The translations under genes and the position numbers were made by a program. Shown here one piece after another: positions 8,735 through 16,478 of a stretch of 64,000 bases of DNA. Within the stretch, counting starts at the first letter, position 1. Every line of letters begins with the position of its first letter. Under the pieces are notes generated by a model that saw nothing but the letters and a program-made list of their open reading frames with translations, ran no database searches and was not told where the DNA came from. This DNA is from Streptomyces marincola (GTDB lineage: Bacteria; Actinomycetota; Actinomycetes; Streptomycetales; Streptomycetaceae): assembly GCF_020410765.1 (NCBI RefSeq), contig NZ_CP084541.1, forward strand, positions 5,944,001 through 6,008,000, read 5' to 3'.

Positions 8735-9352
8735 TCACAGGCTGCTGAGCAGGCCGTCGAGCGGGGCGGGTACCCGGTCGGGGGCGAGGGCCTCGACGAG
8801 GACGCGTCCGTAGTGGATCTTGCGTCCCTTCTTCGTGCCGAGGAAACGCCGCAGCTGCTGCGGCGCGGCGCGGTCCCGCTGCGCGGGCTGGCGCAGGAAG
8901 GCGCGCCAGGCGCGCAGGTCGCCCTCGGCCCCGACCAGTTCCGTCACGCGGGCCACGCCGAGCGCGCGGATCAACTCGTCCTCCAGATCCGCCGCGCAGA
9001 CGAAGAACTCCTGCCGCGCCGCGCCCGCCCGCTCAAGGCCGCGGGCGTAGTGGTGGCGTTCTGCCTCGTCGCACAGCCCCGTCAGGCCCAGGCCGAGGCC
9101 GTGCGGCCCGAGGAGGCCGGCGAAGCGCCCGATGCTCATCGCGCCGCCCATCGGCAGGACGCACACGCCCTCGGCGGCCAGGTCCCGGCCGCGCCCGGCG
9201 GCCAGCGCGTCGAGTGCCGCGGCGTCGCTCGGCCCTTCGAGCAGGACCACCGTCCGCACGGGCAGCCGCGCGGCCAGCTCGCGCGCGGGCTCGCCCGGGC
9301 CGCCGGCCGCCCATGCGGTGACCGCGTCCCGGAACGCCTCCATGCCGACCAT
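8735..9352 (-). CDS. Stand-alone TOPRIM-domain protein
   Basis: A 205-residue protein dominated by an OLD-family-type TOPRIM fold: TVVLLEGPSDAAALDALA (metal-binding Glu) near residue 40, a glycine-rich GGAMSIGRFAGLLG and VCAADLEDELIRALG, supplying the later acidic residues. Unlike OLD nucleases there is no ATPase domain here or next door. Family knowledge: TOPRIM folds bind metal and act on phosphodiesters; a nuclease-like or nucleotidyl role is only inference. The start at 9352 was picked over longer upstream codons because GGAG lies upstream and the preceding sequence is low-complexity. Confidence 0.7.
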   Translation of the reverse strand: MVGMEAFRDAVTAWAAGGPGEPARELAARLPVRTVVLLEGPSDAAALDALAAGRGRDLAAEGVCVLPMGGAMSIGRFAGLLGPHGLGLGLTGLCDEAERHHYARGLERAGAARQEFFVCAADLEDELIRALGVARVTELVGAEGDLRAWRAFLRQPAQRDRAAPQQLRRFLGTKKGRKIHYGRVLVEALAPDRVPAPLDGLLSSL

Positions 9353-9596
9353 GCGAGGAGTCTCCGCCCTTTCCCGCCGCGGCGGTAGGGGATTTCGGCC
9401 CCCGCCACCCGCCGCCCGGGGCGCGCGCCCCCTCCCGGCGGCCCCCGGGGCGGACGCGGCGGGGTGTGCGGATGGGGCGCGTTCTGTTGCGAGATGCCGC
9501 AGATCACATGGCGCGCTTGGTGATTGACGGGTTGTCATGTGTGTCTGTGGGGAATTGATGGCCGTGGCGTTGCACAGAACAACGTAAAGGGAGAGC

Positions 9597-10430
9597 ATGA
9601 CTTTCCGCTTCCGCCACCGGGTCAAGGCGGGTATCGCCCTGGCCGCCGCGGCCGTCGCCGCCCTGGCCGCCACCGCGCCCGCCTCCGCCGCCTCCGCCCC
9701 CACGAGCCCCGCCGCCGCCTCCTCGGAGCCGTCCACCCGCATCGTCGGTGGCACGCCCGTCACCACCGAGGACTACCCGTACGTCATGCACGTCACCTTC
9801 ACCGGCATCGTGCCGTTCTGCGGCGGCACCCTCGTCGCCCCGACGAAGGTCGTCACCGCCGCCCACTGCGTCAACAACAGGGCCGCCGAGGACCTGAACG
9901 CCGTGGGGGGCCGCACCGAGCGGCAGGGCGACAGCGGCGTCATGATCGGGGTGAGCGACATCTGGATGCACCCGGAGTGGGACTCGACGACCAAGGTCGC
10001 CGACATCGCCGTGCTCACCCTCTCCGAGCCGATGCCCTACGAGCACATCCCGTTCGCCGGTCCGGAGGACACCCACCTGTACGCCCCCGGCGTCATGGCC
10101 GAGGTCCTCGGCTGGGGCCGGACCGGGGAGACGGGGAACGTTCCCGACCAGCTGCTGATGGCCGAGGTCCCGGTCGTCTCGGACGCGGACTGCGAGGAGG
10201 CGTACTCCTCCTACACCACGCAGGTCGACGGCGAGACCATGGTGTGCGCCGGCTACCCCGAGGGCGGCGTGGACGCCTGCCAGCGCGACAGCGGCGGCCC
10301 CCTGGTCGTCGACGGCGTGCTGATCGGCGTCGTCGCCTGGGGCAATGGCTGCGCCCGCCCCGGCTACTACGGCGTCTACACCGAACTGGCCACCTACGCC
10401 GCCGACGTGAGCGAGCAGATCGCCTCCTGA
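9597..10430 (+). CDS. Secreted trypsin-like serine protease with Arg193
   Basis: A 277-residue S1A protease. The Ala-rich signal peptide covers residues 1 to about 31, followed by a short propeptide that ends at R48, just before the mature N-terminus IVGG. The catalytic triad is H90 (TAAHC), D136 (ADIAVL) and S232 (DSGG). The S1-pocket Asp is D226 in DACQRDSGG, giving Lys/Arg specificity as in Streptomyces griseus trypsin. The residue two before the catalytic serine, Gly193 in chymotrypsin numbering, is arginine (R230, codon CGC at 10284). Six cysteines fit the three usual disulfides. It stands alone and is followed by two hairpins that serve as a terminator. Confidence 0.93.
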   Translation: MTFRFRHRVKAGIALAAAAVAALAATAPASAASAPTSPAAASSEPSTRIVGGTPVTTEDYPYVMHVTFTGIVPFCGGTLVAPTKVVTAAHCVNNRAAEDLNAVGGRTERQGDSGVMIGVSDIWMHPEWDSTTKVADIAVLTLSEPMPYEHIPFAGPEDTHLYAPGVMAEVLGWGRTGETGNVPDQLLMAEVPVVSDADCEEAYSSYTTQVDGETMVCAGYPEGGVDACQRDSGGPLVVDGVLIGVVAWGNGCARPGYYGVYTELATYAADVSEQIAS

Positions 10431-10448
10431 CGGCCTTCAGGCGGACCA

Positions 10449-10507
10449 GCCCGGGAGCCGCGCGAGCGCTCCCGGGCCGGTGTCCCGGCGCCCCGGGGGG
10501 CGCCGGG
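10449..10507. terminator. Double hairpin between trypsin and DUF6233 genes
   Basis: GCCCGGGAGC and GCTCCCGGGC pair at 10449-10477 (10-bp stem), and CCCGGCGCCCC pairs with GGGGCGCCGGG at 10484-10507 (11-bp stem). Works for both converging genes; no U-tract, as usual in high-GC actinobacteria. Confidence 0.7.
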
Positions 10508-10508
10508 G

Positions 10509-10829
10509 TCACGCCGAGGCCGGACCCCGGCCCTCGCGGCCCTCGTCCCGGACGTCCGCCCGGCACACCAGGCAGGTCTCGATCCGGCTGCCGTGCCGTG
10601 CGACCAGCCGCCGCGCGTCCGCCAGGTGGAGGTCGGGCGCGCCCGGGCACCAGCAGCCCGCCCGGTGCAGCACGCCCCGGCGCGGTTCCCCGGCCGCTGT
10701 CCGCATCCACTGCACCCACCACCGGGGCCCGGCCCGTTCCTCCGCCTCCTCGATGGCCGTCCGCACCGCGCGCAGCTGCGCTTCGAGCCAGGTGGCGAGC
10801 GCGCGCAGGCGGGGCAGGTCGGACGGCAT
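10509..10829 (-). CDS. DUF6233-like small protein
   Basis: A 106-residue protein with an N-terminal helix (PSDLPRLRALATWLEAQLRAVRTA) and a C-terminal half containing CWCPGAPDLHLADARRLV and ETCLVCRADV, so four Cys in CxC and CxxC patterns. It resembles the Streptomyces DUF6233 family, whose function is unknown. The ATG at 10829 is chosen because AGGTGA lies 6 bp upstream; a GTG at 10838 is an alternative. It is convergent with the trypsin gene and shares its terminator hairpins. Confidence 0.65.
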   Translation of the reverse strand: MPSDLPRLRALATWLEAQLRAVRTAIEEAEERAGPRWWVQWMRTAAGEPRRGVLHRAGCWCPGAPDLHLADARRLVARHGSRIETCLVCRADVRDEGREGRGPASA

Positions 10830-11003
10830 GTCGTTCACCTGTTCGATATTAGGGGTGGTCCCGGCGGACCGCCCGCCGGGGCCGGGTGGCGGGTCGGCGG
10901 GACAATGAGCCGGTGCGCCTCGGAAGACCACACGAGCCCCCACCGGTACCGCACCGGGACGCACGCGTGCGTAACGCCCGGGTGCGCGCGGACATTACGC
11001 GGC

Positions 11004-11660
11004 GTGGAACCAACGATGCACGCCCGCGTGCGGTCCGGTGATCCGGAGGCGTTCCGGGAGCTGTTCCGGGCCCATGCCCGGCTGATCCACGGCTACGTAC
11101 TGCGGGCGACAGGGGACAGGACGCTGGCCGACGACGTGGTCTCCCTCACCTTCCTTGAGGCGTGGCGACTCCGCGACCGGCTGCGGGACGACGGGTCGGG
11201 CGTGCGGCCCTGGCTGATGAGGATCGCCGTCAACACCCTGCGCAACAGCACGCGGGCCCGCCGCCGCTACCAGCACGCGCTGGCCCGGTTGCCCACCGCG
11301 GAGACCGTGCCCGACATCGCCGACGAGGTCGTCGGGCGCCTCACGGACGCGGCCCGCGTCGCGGCGGCCCGGCGCGGCCTGGACCGGCTGCGCCCCCGGG
11401 ACCGCGAGGTCTTCATGCTCTGCGTGTGGTCGGGACTGTCCCACGCCGAGGCCGCCGCCGCGCTGGACGTGCGGGAAGGGACGGTCCGCACGCGGCTGTT
11501 CCGGGCCAGGGAGCGGCTGCGCGCGTTCACCGAGGAGGAGCTGGCCCGGGAGCGGCCCCACCGAAGTGCCCTCGAACGCCCGGCACCCGGCGGACATGAA
11601 AGGGGCGACCACCGGCTGACGGCGGTCCGGTCCGAGGAAGGAAAAGCCCGTGAAGCGTGA
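11004..11660 (+). CDS. ECF RNA polymerase sigma factor
   Basis: A 218-residue sigma-70 family protein of the extracytoplasmic-function class. Region 2 is at about 10-75 (FRELFRAHARLIHGYVLR, DDVVSLTFLEAWRLRDRL), and region 4 at about 125-175 (LDRLRPRDREVFMLCVWSG, LSHAEAAAALDVREGTVRTRLFRARERLR). GTG 11004 gives the VEPTMHARVRSGDPEAF N-terminus usual for this subgroup; ATG at 11016 is possible. Its stop overlaps the start of the next gene (a membrane protein) by 11 bp, so the pair is translationally coupled, as with sigma/anti-sigma operons. Confidence 0.88.
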   Translation: MEPTMHARVRSGDPEAFRELFRAHARLIHGYVLRATGDRTLADDVVSLTFLEAWRLRDRLRDDGSGVRPWLMRIAVNTLRNSTRARRRYQHALARLPTAETVPDIADEVVGRLTDAARVAAARRGLDRLRPRDREVFMLCVWSGLSHAEAAAALDVREGTVRTRLFRARERLRAFTEEELARERPHRSALERPAPGGHERGDHRLTAVRSEEGKAREA

Positions 11661-12813
11661 AGAAGGAACGCCTCGCCGCGAGGATCTGGCGCGGCTCCTT
11701 CCGGCCCCCGAGGTGCTGGCCCTCACCGAGGACGGCGCTCGGGAGATCGAGGAGCTCGTGATGAAGGAACTGCACAATATGAACGCGGCGGCCCGGACGT
11801 CCGGCGGGGACGCCGCCGTGCCGGCCGCGGCCCGCCCCCGGTGGCGGCGGCCCGCGTGGGTGGCCGTCCCGGCGGCACTGGCGCTGACGGCCGGCGCGGT
11901 GGCGTACGCGGTGGCCGCCAGGGACGGCGGCGCGTCGGACCCGGCCGGGCCGGTGGCCGCGCCGGCCACGGCGGGGCAGCTGCTCGACCGCGTGGCGTCC
12001 GTGGCGGGCCGGGAGGACGTTCCGGTGCCCGACGCCGACCAGTTCATCTACTCGCGGGTCCTGCGCACCGTCGAGTGGCCCGAGCCCGGCGCCTACATCG
12101 ACCCGACCGCGGTCGGCGGCGAGGACGCCGTGCCGGGAGAGGGGGAGGTCGGCCCGTCGGCGTCGGGCGGACAGGCCTATGTCGAAGTCATCGAGTCGGA
12201 CCAGCTGGTACCCGTGCCCGCAGAACGCGAGTCGGAGCGCTGGATCTCCCCGGACGGCACCCGGGGGTGGACGCACGACCTTGAGGACGGCGTTCCGGGG
12301 GAGGGGCGGTCACTCGACACCGAGCCGTGGGAGCCCTATCTGGAGGCGCCGACCTACGACTTCCTCGCCACCCTGCCCACCGACGCGGACGGGCTGCTCG
12401 ACCGGGTGTACGGGGAGTTCGGCGAGTCCGACGGGCTGACCGGGGAGGCGCTGGAGCAGCGGGTGTTCGAGGGCCTGGGGGACCTGGCGTTCGCCGACCT
12501 CCTGCCGCCCGGCCTTGAGGACGGCGTCTACGAGGCCCTGGGCCGGGTGCCCGGCATCGAACTGCTTGAGGACGCCGAGGACGCCGCCGGCCGGCCCGCG
12601 CTCGGCGTGGCCCGCACCGGCGCCGAGACGGGGGTGCGGTCCGCCTACCTCTTCGCCCCCGACACCTACGAGTACCTCGGGTACCAGGAGGTCCAGGTCG
12701 AGGAGCGGGACGGCGTCGAGGCGGGAACGGTCTGGGACGAGTACGCGCTGCTCGGACTGGGCGTGGTGGACGAGGTCAGGCAGCGGCCGGGCGAGGACAC
12801 CGCCGCGGTCTGA
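11650..12813 (+). CDS. CU044_5270-like membrane protein (sigma-factor partner)
   Basis: A 387-residue protein. The N-terminal ~65 residues are cytoplasmic, followed by one membrane segment (WVAVPAALALTAGAVAYAVAA, about 73-93), then a large extracytoplasmic domain with acidic, DGLLDRVYGEF-like helices. This layout and the coupling to an ECF sigma gene match the actinobacterial CU044_5270 family, found beside sigma factors. An anti-sigma or signal-sensing role is likely from context, but no zinc-binding anti-sigma motif (HxxxCxxC) is visible. GTG start at 11650 lies inside the sigma gene. Confidence 0.72.
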   Translation: MKREEGTPRREDLARLLPAPEVLALTEDGAREIEELVMKELHNMNAAARTSGGDAAVPAAARPRWRRPAWVAVPAALALTAGAVAYAVAARDGGASDPAGPVAAPATAGQLLDRVASVAGREDVPVPDADQFIYSRVLRTVEWPEPGAYIDPTAVGGEDAVPGEGEVGPSASGGQAYVEVIESDQLVPVPAERESERWISPDGTRGWTHDLEDGVPGEGRSLDTEPWEPYLEAPTYDFLATLPTDADGLLDRVYGEFGESDGLTGEALEQRVFEGLGDLAFADLLPPGLEDGVYEALGRVPGIELLEDAEDAAGRPALGVARTGAETGVRSAYLFAPDTYEYLGYQEVQVEERDGVEAGTVWDEYALLGLGVVDEVRQRPGEDTAAV

Positions 12814-12822
12814 CGGCGGGCG

Positions 12823-12861
12823 GGGGCCGGCAGGGCGGGAACCTCCCGCCCCGCCGGCCCC
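12823..12861. terminator. Long hairpin after the CU044_5270 gene
   Basis: An 18-bp stem with one A-C mismatch and a 3-nt loop, between convergent genes. Confidence 0.7.
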
Positions 12862-12876
12862 GGCGCGCTTCGGGGC

Positions 12877-13620
12877 TCAGGCCAGGTAGCCGCCGTCGAT
12901 CGTGAGCGTGGTGCCGGTGACGAACGAGGCCGCCGGGCTCGCCAGGAACACGACCCCGGCGGCGACCTCCTCCGGCCTGCCGTAGCGGCCCATCGCGTTC
13001 GCCGCGCGCTGCGCGTCGGCGGTCTCGCCGTCGTGCGGGTTCATGTCGGTGTCGACCGCGCCCGGCTCCACGACGTTCACGGTGATGCCGCGCGGCGCCA
13101 GGTCCCGCGCCGCGCCCCGGCTGTAGCCGGCGACCGCGGCCTTGGTCGCCGCGTACTCCGCCACGGAGGTGAAGCCCGCGCGGGAGCCGAGGGTCGAGCC
13201 GACGGTGATGATCCTGCCGCCCTCGCCCATGACCCGGCTGGCGGCGCGCACGGCCGCGAGCACCCCGCCGAGGTTCACCGCGATCTGGTGGTCGAACGCC
13301 GCGCGCTCGCCCGGGTCGACCGGGCCCTGGACGGAGACGCCCGCGTTGTTCACCAGGATGTCGAGGCCGCCGAAGTCCGCGGCCACCCGCTCGACCAGCC
13401 CTTCGACGGCCGCCGCGTCCCCCTGGTCCGCCCGGTGCGCCGCCGCGCGGACCCCCAGGGCCGTGAGGTCGCGGACGACCTCCTCCGCCCGTTCCCGCGC
13501 GCTGCCGTAGCCGACCACCACGTTCGCGCCCTCATCGGCCAGCCCGCGGGCGATGGCCGCGCCTATGCCGCGCGAGCCGCCGGTGACCAGCGCGGTGCGC
13601 CCCGCCAGTGTCGTTCCCAT
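12877..13620 (-). CDS. SDR-family oxidoreductase
   Basis: A 247-residue classical short-chain dehydrogenase. It has the TGGSRGIGAAIARGL nucleotide-binding motif, NNAG at about 88, catalytic Ser in VGSTLGS, and Tyr-Lys in YAATK. The C-terminal GTTLTIDGGYLA is typical. ATG at 13620 has AGGAG 7 bp upstream. Divergent from a TetR gene across 84 bp containing GTATCG and CGATAC half-sites, so it is very likely controlled by that regulator. Substrate unknown. Confidence 0.88.
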   Translation of the reverse strand: MGTTLAGRTALVTGGSRGIGAAIARGLADEGANVVVGYGSARERAEEVVRDLTALGVRAAAHRADQGDAAAVEGLVERVAADFGGLDILVNNAGVSVQGPVDPGERAAFDHQIAVNLGGVLAAVRAASRVMGEGGRIITVGSTLGSRAGFTSVAEYAATKAAVAGYSRGAARDLAPRGITVNVVEPGAVDTDMNPHDGETADAQRAANAMGRYGRPEEVAAGVVFLASPAASFVTGTTLTIDGGYLA

Positions 13621-13638
13621 GTGTCCGCTCCTAGTTTT

Positions 13639-13684
13639 GTATCGCTCGGTACTCAAGTCAGCAGCGTACTATACCTATCGATAC
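13639..13684. promoter_or_regulatory. Putative TetR operator between SDR and TetR genes
   Basis: The 84-bp divergent gap carries GTATCG at 13639-13644 and its inverse CGATAC at 13679-13684; the second overlaps the perfect palindrome TATCGATA (13676-13683). These are probable binding half-sites for the adjacent TetR protein. Confidence 0.5.
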
Positions 13685-13704
13685 GGAAGTGAGGAGGTGC
13701 TGCC

Positions 13705-14295
13705 ATGGCGACGGGACGCCCACGGGCCTTCGATCTGGAGGAACGGCTCGACCTGGCCCTCGACGTCTTCTGGCGGCAGGGGTACGAGGGCACCGCGCTG
13801 TCCGACCTGACCGAGGCCATGGGGATCAACCGGCCGAGCCTGTACGCCGCCTACGGCAACAAGGAGGCGCTGTTCGGCAAGGTCGTCGACCGCTATCTGG
13901 AGGGCCCGGCCCGCCACCTGCGCGCCGCGCTCCGCGAGCCCACGGCGCGCGCGGTGGCCGAGCACCTGCTGCGCGGTTCCGTCGAGGTCGTCACCTCGGC
14001 GCGCAATCCGCAGGGCGGCTGCCTGCTCGTCCAGGGCGCGCTGTCCACCGGCGACCAGGGCGCCGCCGCGCGCTCCCGGCTCGCCGACGGCCGCAGGGCC
14101 GCCGCGGCGGCCCTGCGCCGCCGCTTCGAACAGGCGCAGGCCGACGGGGACCTCGACCCGGAGGAGGACGCGGCCGACCTGGCCCGCTACATCGCCTCGG
14201 TGTCCTACGGCCTGTCCGTGCACGCCTCCGACGGCTGCGGCGCGGAGGAACTGCACCGGGTGGTCGACCGGGCCCTGGCCTCCTGGCCCGGCTGA
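13705..14295 (+). CDS. TetR-family regulator divergent from the SDR gene
   Basis: A 196-residue regulator. Its N-terminus GRPRAFDLEERLDLALDVFWRQGYEGTALSDL with INRPSLYAAYGNKEALF is the DNA-binding domain of the AcrR/YxaF-like TetR group; the rest is a helical ligand domain. A GAGGAGG ribosome site precedes the ATG. Regulators of this type often control a divergent oxidoreductase and sense a small reactive or aromatic compound; the ligand here is unknown. Confidence 0.88.
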   Translation: MATGRPRAFDLEERLDLALDVFWRQGYEGTALSDLTEAMGINRPSLYAAYGNKEALFGKVVDRYLEGPARHLRAALREPTARAVAEHLLRGSVEVVTSARNPQGGCLLVQGALSTGDQGAAARSRLADGRRAAAAALRRRFEQAQADGDLDPEEDAADLARYIASVSYGLSVHASDGCGAEELHRVVDRALASWPG

Positions 14296-14361
14296 CACGG
14301 CTGATCCGGCAGGCGCGGCTGACCTGCGCCGACCGGGCGCACGCCGCCGGGGCGCCGCGCG

Positions 14362-15207
14362 TCAGGCTTCGGACGCGGCCCCGGGGGAACCGGCGGCGGC
14401 CCGTTGCCTGGCCGCCTCGTACAGCACGATGCTGGCGGCGCTGGCCGCGTTCAGCGAACTCGCCGTGCCGCCCATCGGAATCCGCACCAGCGCGTCGCAC
14501 GTCTCGCGCCAGCCCGCGCTGAGCCCCGACGTCTCGTTGCCGATCGCGAGGAGCACCGGGCCGGTCAGGTCGAAGTCCGCGACGTCCGCCGTGCCGGCCT
14601 CGTCCGTGCCCACCACCGTCACCGGGTGCCCCGCCTCCCGCGCCCCCGCCAGCCAGGCGGCCACCTCGCGGTGCCCCGGCGCGCGCACCACCGGCACCGC
14701 GAACAGCGAACCGGTGCTGGCCCGCACCGACTTGGGGTCGTACGCGTCGGCCGCGTGCCCCGTCACCACCAGGCCGTCCGCGCCGAAGGAGTCGGCGGAA
14801 CGCACGATGGTGCCGATGTTGCCCGGGCTGGTCGGCCGGTCGAAGGCCACGCCGAGGAAGCGCGGGCCGACCGGAATCCGCGCCAGATCGTCCGGCGGCA
14901 GCTCCGCCACCACGATCAGCTCCGGCACGCCGTCGTCCTTGCCGCCGAGCTCCGCCATCAGCTCCGGCGTCATGGCGACCTTCTCGGCCCGCACCTCGCG
15001 CAGGATGTGCGCGGCCCAACGGGTCGGTTGCCGGCCGTCGTCGAAGATCAGCGTGCGGATCGGCCAGCCGCGTTCGACCGCCTGGGAGATCGGCCGGACC
15101 CCCTGCACGAGGAACTCGCCCGCGCGCTGGCGCTTGGTGCGGTTCGTCAGGTGCGCCTGCCACTGCTGGAACCGGGCATTGCGCGCCGAAATCCGCTGAA
15201 GCGCCAC
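14362..15207 (-). CDS. TrmH/SpoU-family RNA 2'-O-methyltransferase
   Basis: A 281-residue SPOUT methyltransferase. The N-terminal 100 residues form the RNA-binding substrate domain (GEFLVQGVRPISQAVERG); the SPOUT core has motif 1 GVAFDRPTSPGNIGTIVRSAD, motif 2 LLAIGNETSGLS and motif 3 IPMGGTASSLNAASAASIVLYE. It would methylate a ribose 2'-OH in rRNA or tRNA using S-adenosylmethionine. GTG 15207 is chosen because GGGAGAG lies about 8 bp upstream; an ATG at 15261 is also possible. Some relatives confer antibiotic resistance (thiostrepton type), but nothing nearby suggests that here. Confidence 0.85.
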   Translation of the reverse strand: MALQRISARNARFQQWQAHLTNRTKRQRAGEFLVQGVRPISQAVERGWPIRTLIFDDGRQPTRWAAHILREVRAEKVAMTPELMAELGGKDDGVPELIVVAELPPDDLARIPVGPRFLGVAFDRPTSPGNIGTIVRSADSFGADGLVVTGHAADAYDPKSVRASTGSLFAVPVVRAPGHREVAAWLAGAREAGHPVTVVGTDEAGTADVADFDLTGPVLLAIGNETSGLSAGWRETCDALVRIPMGGTASSLNAASAASIVLYEAARQRAAAGSPGAASEA

Positions 15208-15314
15208 CCGGACTCTCTCCCGACTCGACAACCCGCCAGGCCCCGTGCCCACGGGGCGCACACCACACCGCCGGGACCACCCGCGCGGCGAGCAGCAGGC
15301 TACCTCACGCCCCC

Positions 15315-15356
15315 GGGGCGTCCGCCGGCCCCGGGCCCCTGCCGGGCGGACGCCCC
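15315..15356 (-). terminator. Hairpin downstream of DUF2630
   Basis: GGGGCGTCCGCC pairs perfectly with GGCGGACGCCCC (12 bp). Confidence 0.65.
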
Positions 15357-15366
15357 GCCCGGGCGT

Positions 15367-15609
15367 TCAGCTCTCGTAGCCCTCGACCTCGGGGCCCGGC
15401 CGCAGCACCGCCCCGTCGGGGTCCCGGCCGAACTCGGTGCGCGCGCGCCGCTGGCGCAGCAGGTCCCAGCACTGGTCGAGGCGGACCTCGACATCGCCGA
15501 GCCGTGCCTCCTCGGCCTCCTGGAGCCCGTGGCCGACGGCCCGCTCCCGCAGGGCCCGCTCCTCGGCCACCAGCTCGCCGACGCGAGCCAGGATGTCCTT
15601 TTCGCCCAT
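15367..15609 (-). CDS. DUF2630 small protein
   Basis: An 80-residue, highly charged helical protein (EKDILARVGELVAEERALR, then LDQCWDLLRQRRARTEFGRD) matching the DUF2630 family of actinobacteria. Function unknown. It is followed by a 12-bp perfect hairpin at 15315-15356 acting as a terminator before the methyltransferase gene. Confidence 0.8.
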   Translation of the reverse strand: MGEKDILARVGELVAEERALRERAVGHGLQEAEEARLGDVEVRLDQCWDLLRQRRARTEFGRDPDGAVLRPGPEVEGYES

Positions 15610-15735
15610 TGAGTCAGATTAGTCCCGGTCGCGGTACGCGGCCATTCGGTGGGTTTTCGATGGCCGCGTGAGGGTCCTGGGCCGGTCGCGGCTGCCGACG
15701 GGCCACCGTCTACGAGGCGCGCTGCCCCCGGTGTC

Positions 15736-16344
15736 ATGATGTGCCCCGTGGCATCCTTATCCGAATCCGACGTCTACTTGGCCCGTTTCGGCTGGCATGT
15801 GGCGTCCTCGTCTCTCGCCGCCTGCGGCCTGGCGGTCGTCGTCTTCGCGTGCCTGGGCGGGCTCGTGCTGTGGCTCGCCCTGCTGATCGGCGCGGTGGGC
15901 GCGGTGGTCTTCGTCGTGTTCGCGGGCGCGGCCCGCGGCAGGGGCGTGGCCCTGCGCGTGGGCCCCGAGGGCGTCACTCTCGGCGGCGGCCCGCTGCCGT
16001 TCGGGCGGGTCCACCCCACCCACGTGCCGTGGCCCGAGGTGGAGGCCGTCCTGCTGTGGGGGCCCGCGGCGCCCGCCGGCGCGGGGCCCCGGTACGTCGG
16101 CGTGCGGGTGCGCGCCGCCGCGGAGGCGCCGGCCTGGCCCCCGCGGGCCGCGGCCCCCGCCGCGCGCGTGCCGTCCCGCGTCGCCGCCGCGCCGCCAGCG
16201 CGGGCGGACCTGCCCGCCGGCCCGCCGCGCGACGGCGCCGTCCTCGGCCGCGCCATCCAGGGCTGGCGGCTCGACCGCGCCCGCCTGCTGGCCGCCGTGG
16301 CGGCCTTCGCGCCCGAGGGCGTCCGCGTCGTCGACGCCTCCTGA
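15736..16344 (+). CDS. Small membrane protein, unknown function
   Basis: A 202-residue protein. Two hydrophobic segments lie at about 25-45 and 48-66 (SSSLAACGLAVVVFACLGGLVLW; LIGAVGAVVFVVFAGAA). A soluble domain with short beta strands (VALRVGPEGVTLGG, HVPWPEVEAVLLWG) follows, reminiscent of bacterial PH-like membrane proteins, then a Pro/Ala-rich stretch and a short C-terminal helix. Two adjacent ATGs (15736, 15739) could start it. Function not recognised. Confidence 0.6.
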   Translation: MMCPVASLSESDVYLARFGWHVASSSLAACGLAVVVFACLGGLVLWLALLIGAVGAVVFVVFAGAARGRGVALRVGPEGVTLGGGPLPFGRVHPTHVPWPEVEAVLLWGPAAPAGAGPRYVGVRVRAAAEAPAWPPRAAAPAARVPSRVAAAPPARADLPAGPPRDGAVLGRAIQGWRLDRARLLAAVAAFAPEGVRVVDAS

Positions 16345-16420
16345 GGGCCGGTACCCCCGCGACCCCGCGTGTCGCATGTCTTGACGAGTCCCCATCAAGG
16401 TGCGTTCATGGACCCGTTCA

Positions 16421-16434
16421 TGGGAGCGCTCCCA
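16421..16434. promoter_or_regulatory. CebR-type box upstream of the mannanase
   Basis: TGGGAGCGCTCCCA is a perfect 14-bp palindrome identical to the known consensus of the cellobiose repressor CebR, 44 bp before the mannanase start. A TTGACG lies at 16381-16386. No cebR gene is in the window. Confidence 0.8.
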
Positions 16435-16478
16435 TATCTGTCCTGAACTCACCCCTTCTCTCCACACATGGAGCCGCT

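Noticed and set aside
12177..12186. Possible internal start within the CU044_5270 gene
   Set aside because: No ribosome site or change in protein character; the long form with a membrane segment is preferred.
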